This document shows positions 63,462 through 64,000 of a stretch of DNA of 64,000 nucleotides, one piece after another. The notes under the pieces were generated by a model, which saw only the letters and a program-made list of their open reading frames with translations, did not search any database and was not told where the DNA came from. Each line of letters begins with the position of its first letter. Positions within the stretch are counted from its first letter, which is position 1. A program made the position numbers and the translations under genes. The DNA is from Durusdinium trenchii (lineage: Eukaryota > Sar > Dinophyceae > Suessiales > Symbiodiniaceae): NCBI GenBank assembly GCA_963970005.1, contig CAXAMN010003836.1, forward strand, positions 3,162 to 67,161. Reading direction: 5' to 3'.

Positions 63462-63590
63462 CGGTGCTCCTAGTAGCGTCCTTGCTCCCAGTAGTAAGGC
63501 CAGGAGCCCCTAGTAGCTTCCTTGCTCTTAGTAGCGATGCCAGGAGCCCCGAACGTAGCTTCTTGTTACTAGTAGCGTCCTCTACTCCCT
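63462..63590 (+). repeat. TAGTAG-type repeat, longest copy
   Basis: CTCCTAGTAGCGTCCTTGCT, CCCAGTAGTAAGGCCAGGAG, CCCCTAGTAGCTTCCTTGCT, then TCTTGTTACTAGTAGCGTCC. Five or six units, combining both unit types seen in other copies. Confidence 0.85.
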
Positions 63591-63639
63591 TGGTTCGCAA
63601 AAGGTCATGACATCGGTTCCCTAATTTTTTGTCGCTTCG

Positions 63640-63780
63640 GTGAGGGACTTCGATTTCTTGACTCGGCTCACTCATCGGAATGTGAGTCGTTTTTTTCTTT
63701 CCGCCGCCGCCGGTGAACTGAGGGAGAGGCACTTGCGGCCCTCCACCCGCGTGTTGCTCATTGCACAGGAGGCGTTTTTT
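63640..63780 (+). CDS. Weak exon candidate near window end
   Basis: The frame reads FFLSAAAGELRERHLRPSTR then VLLIAQ before a CAGG site and a poly-T stretch. GC-rich for about 80 bases, possibly a short exon. The gene would continue beyond the window. Confidence 0.27.
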
Positions 63781-64000
63781 TTGTTAATTTTCTATTTTTT
63801 TTCCGGGAGAACACGCGCACAAAACGCCGATGGATTGAAGATGCGTGCTCCAGCCAGCTTTTTGGATGTTTCTTTTTGGTGGATGCGACAAGAGTAGCAG
63901 AAGATCTGAGTTGTTGTTTTTGAAGTTTTTGATCTCACAAAAATTGGAACGACACCACACCCCCCCGAAATGGCGAACGACCTAAAGCTGTAGATGTTTC

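Noticed and set aside
63037-63732. 231-codon minus-strand ORF
   Set aside because: Crosses the TAGTAG repeat and has no coding bias.
1-64000. CRISPR array or prokaryotic operon
   Set aside because: Tandem arrays here are contiguous minisatellites without unique spacers, and there are no cas-like genes or operon spacing.
1-64000. Dinoflagellate spliced-leader relic (..CCGTAGCCATTTTGGCTCAAG) marking retrogenes
   Set aside because: I scanned by eye for the core and found no convincing match; short GGCTCAAG hits lack the rest.

Overview
The window reads as nuclear DNA of a dinoflagellate, most like the Symbiodiniaceae or a relative. I infer this from four things visible in the sequence. Coding pieces are short (about 50-240 bp), GC-rich at third positions and separated by small introns of about 90-300 bp. 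Several inferred introns begin with GC or GA instead of GT and end in AG, usually followed by G in the next exon. One gene carries the CxPC..F..GC..CxFCH zinc finger typical of dinoflagellate protein families. Microsatellites, minisatellites and small palindromic elements are dense, with no operons, Shine-Dalgarno sites or CRISPR arrays. Most long open frames are chance or repeat readings; the gene models rest on reading frame, codon pattern and splice-phase agreement.

Layout. 0-8 kb: mostly non-coding, with duplicated blocks, one palindromic element, a possible SAM-domain gene (6.0-6.2 kb) and a possible LINE relic (7.1 kb). 8-20 kb: scattered hypothetical exons (8.1, 8.6, 13.4, 14.2, 16.2-16.7, 17.5 kb), a terminal-inverted-repeat element (12.0 kb), a PAS-like exon (18.9 kb) and two possible secreted proteins (19.9, 20.6 kb). 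22 kb: a minus-strand two-exon gene that may carry organellar helical repeats. 24-28.5 kb: plus-strand exons leading to a clear J-domain (DnaJ-like) gene. 29-36 kb: a degenerate periodic array, hypothetical exons and large mini- and microsatellites. 37-40.5 kb: a possible F-box gene and a SYLF (Ysc84-like) gene. 41.5-42.6 kb: a 100-N assembly gap in a complex repeat. 43-53 kb: sparse small exons and TAGTAG-type repeats. 53.5-54.3 kb: a CCCH zinc-finger gene. 57.5-59.6 kb: a possible C2-domain exon, a complete two-exon small gene ending at a palindromic element, and further exons. 60-64 kb: repeats and weak ORFs.

The genes do not form a recognisable pathway; J-domain, SYLF, CCCH and F-box proteins are typical unlinked eukaryotic genes. 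No unmistakable new system is visible. The most interesting features are the mixed GA/GC/GT splice donors inside readable genes, a palindromic MITE family whose copy sits exactly on a gene's stop codon, and a TAGTAG repeat that fills part of an intron of the zinc-finger gene. All domain calls are by eye; no database search was run.
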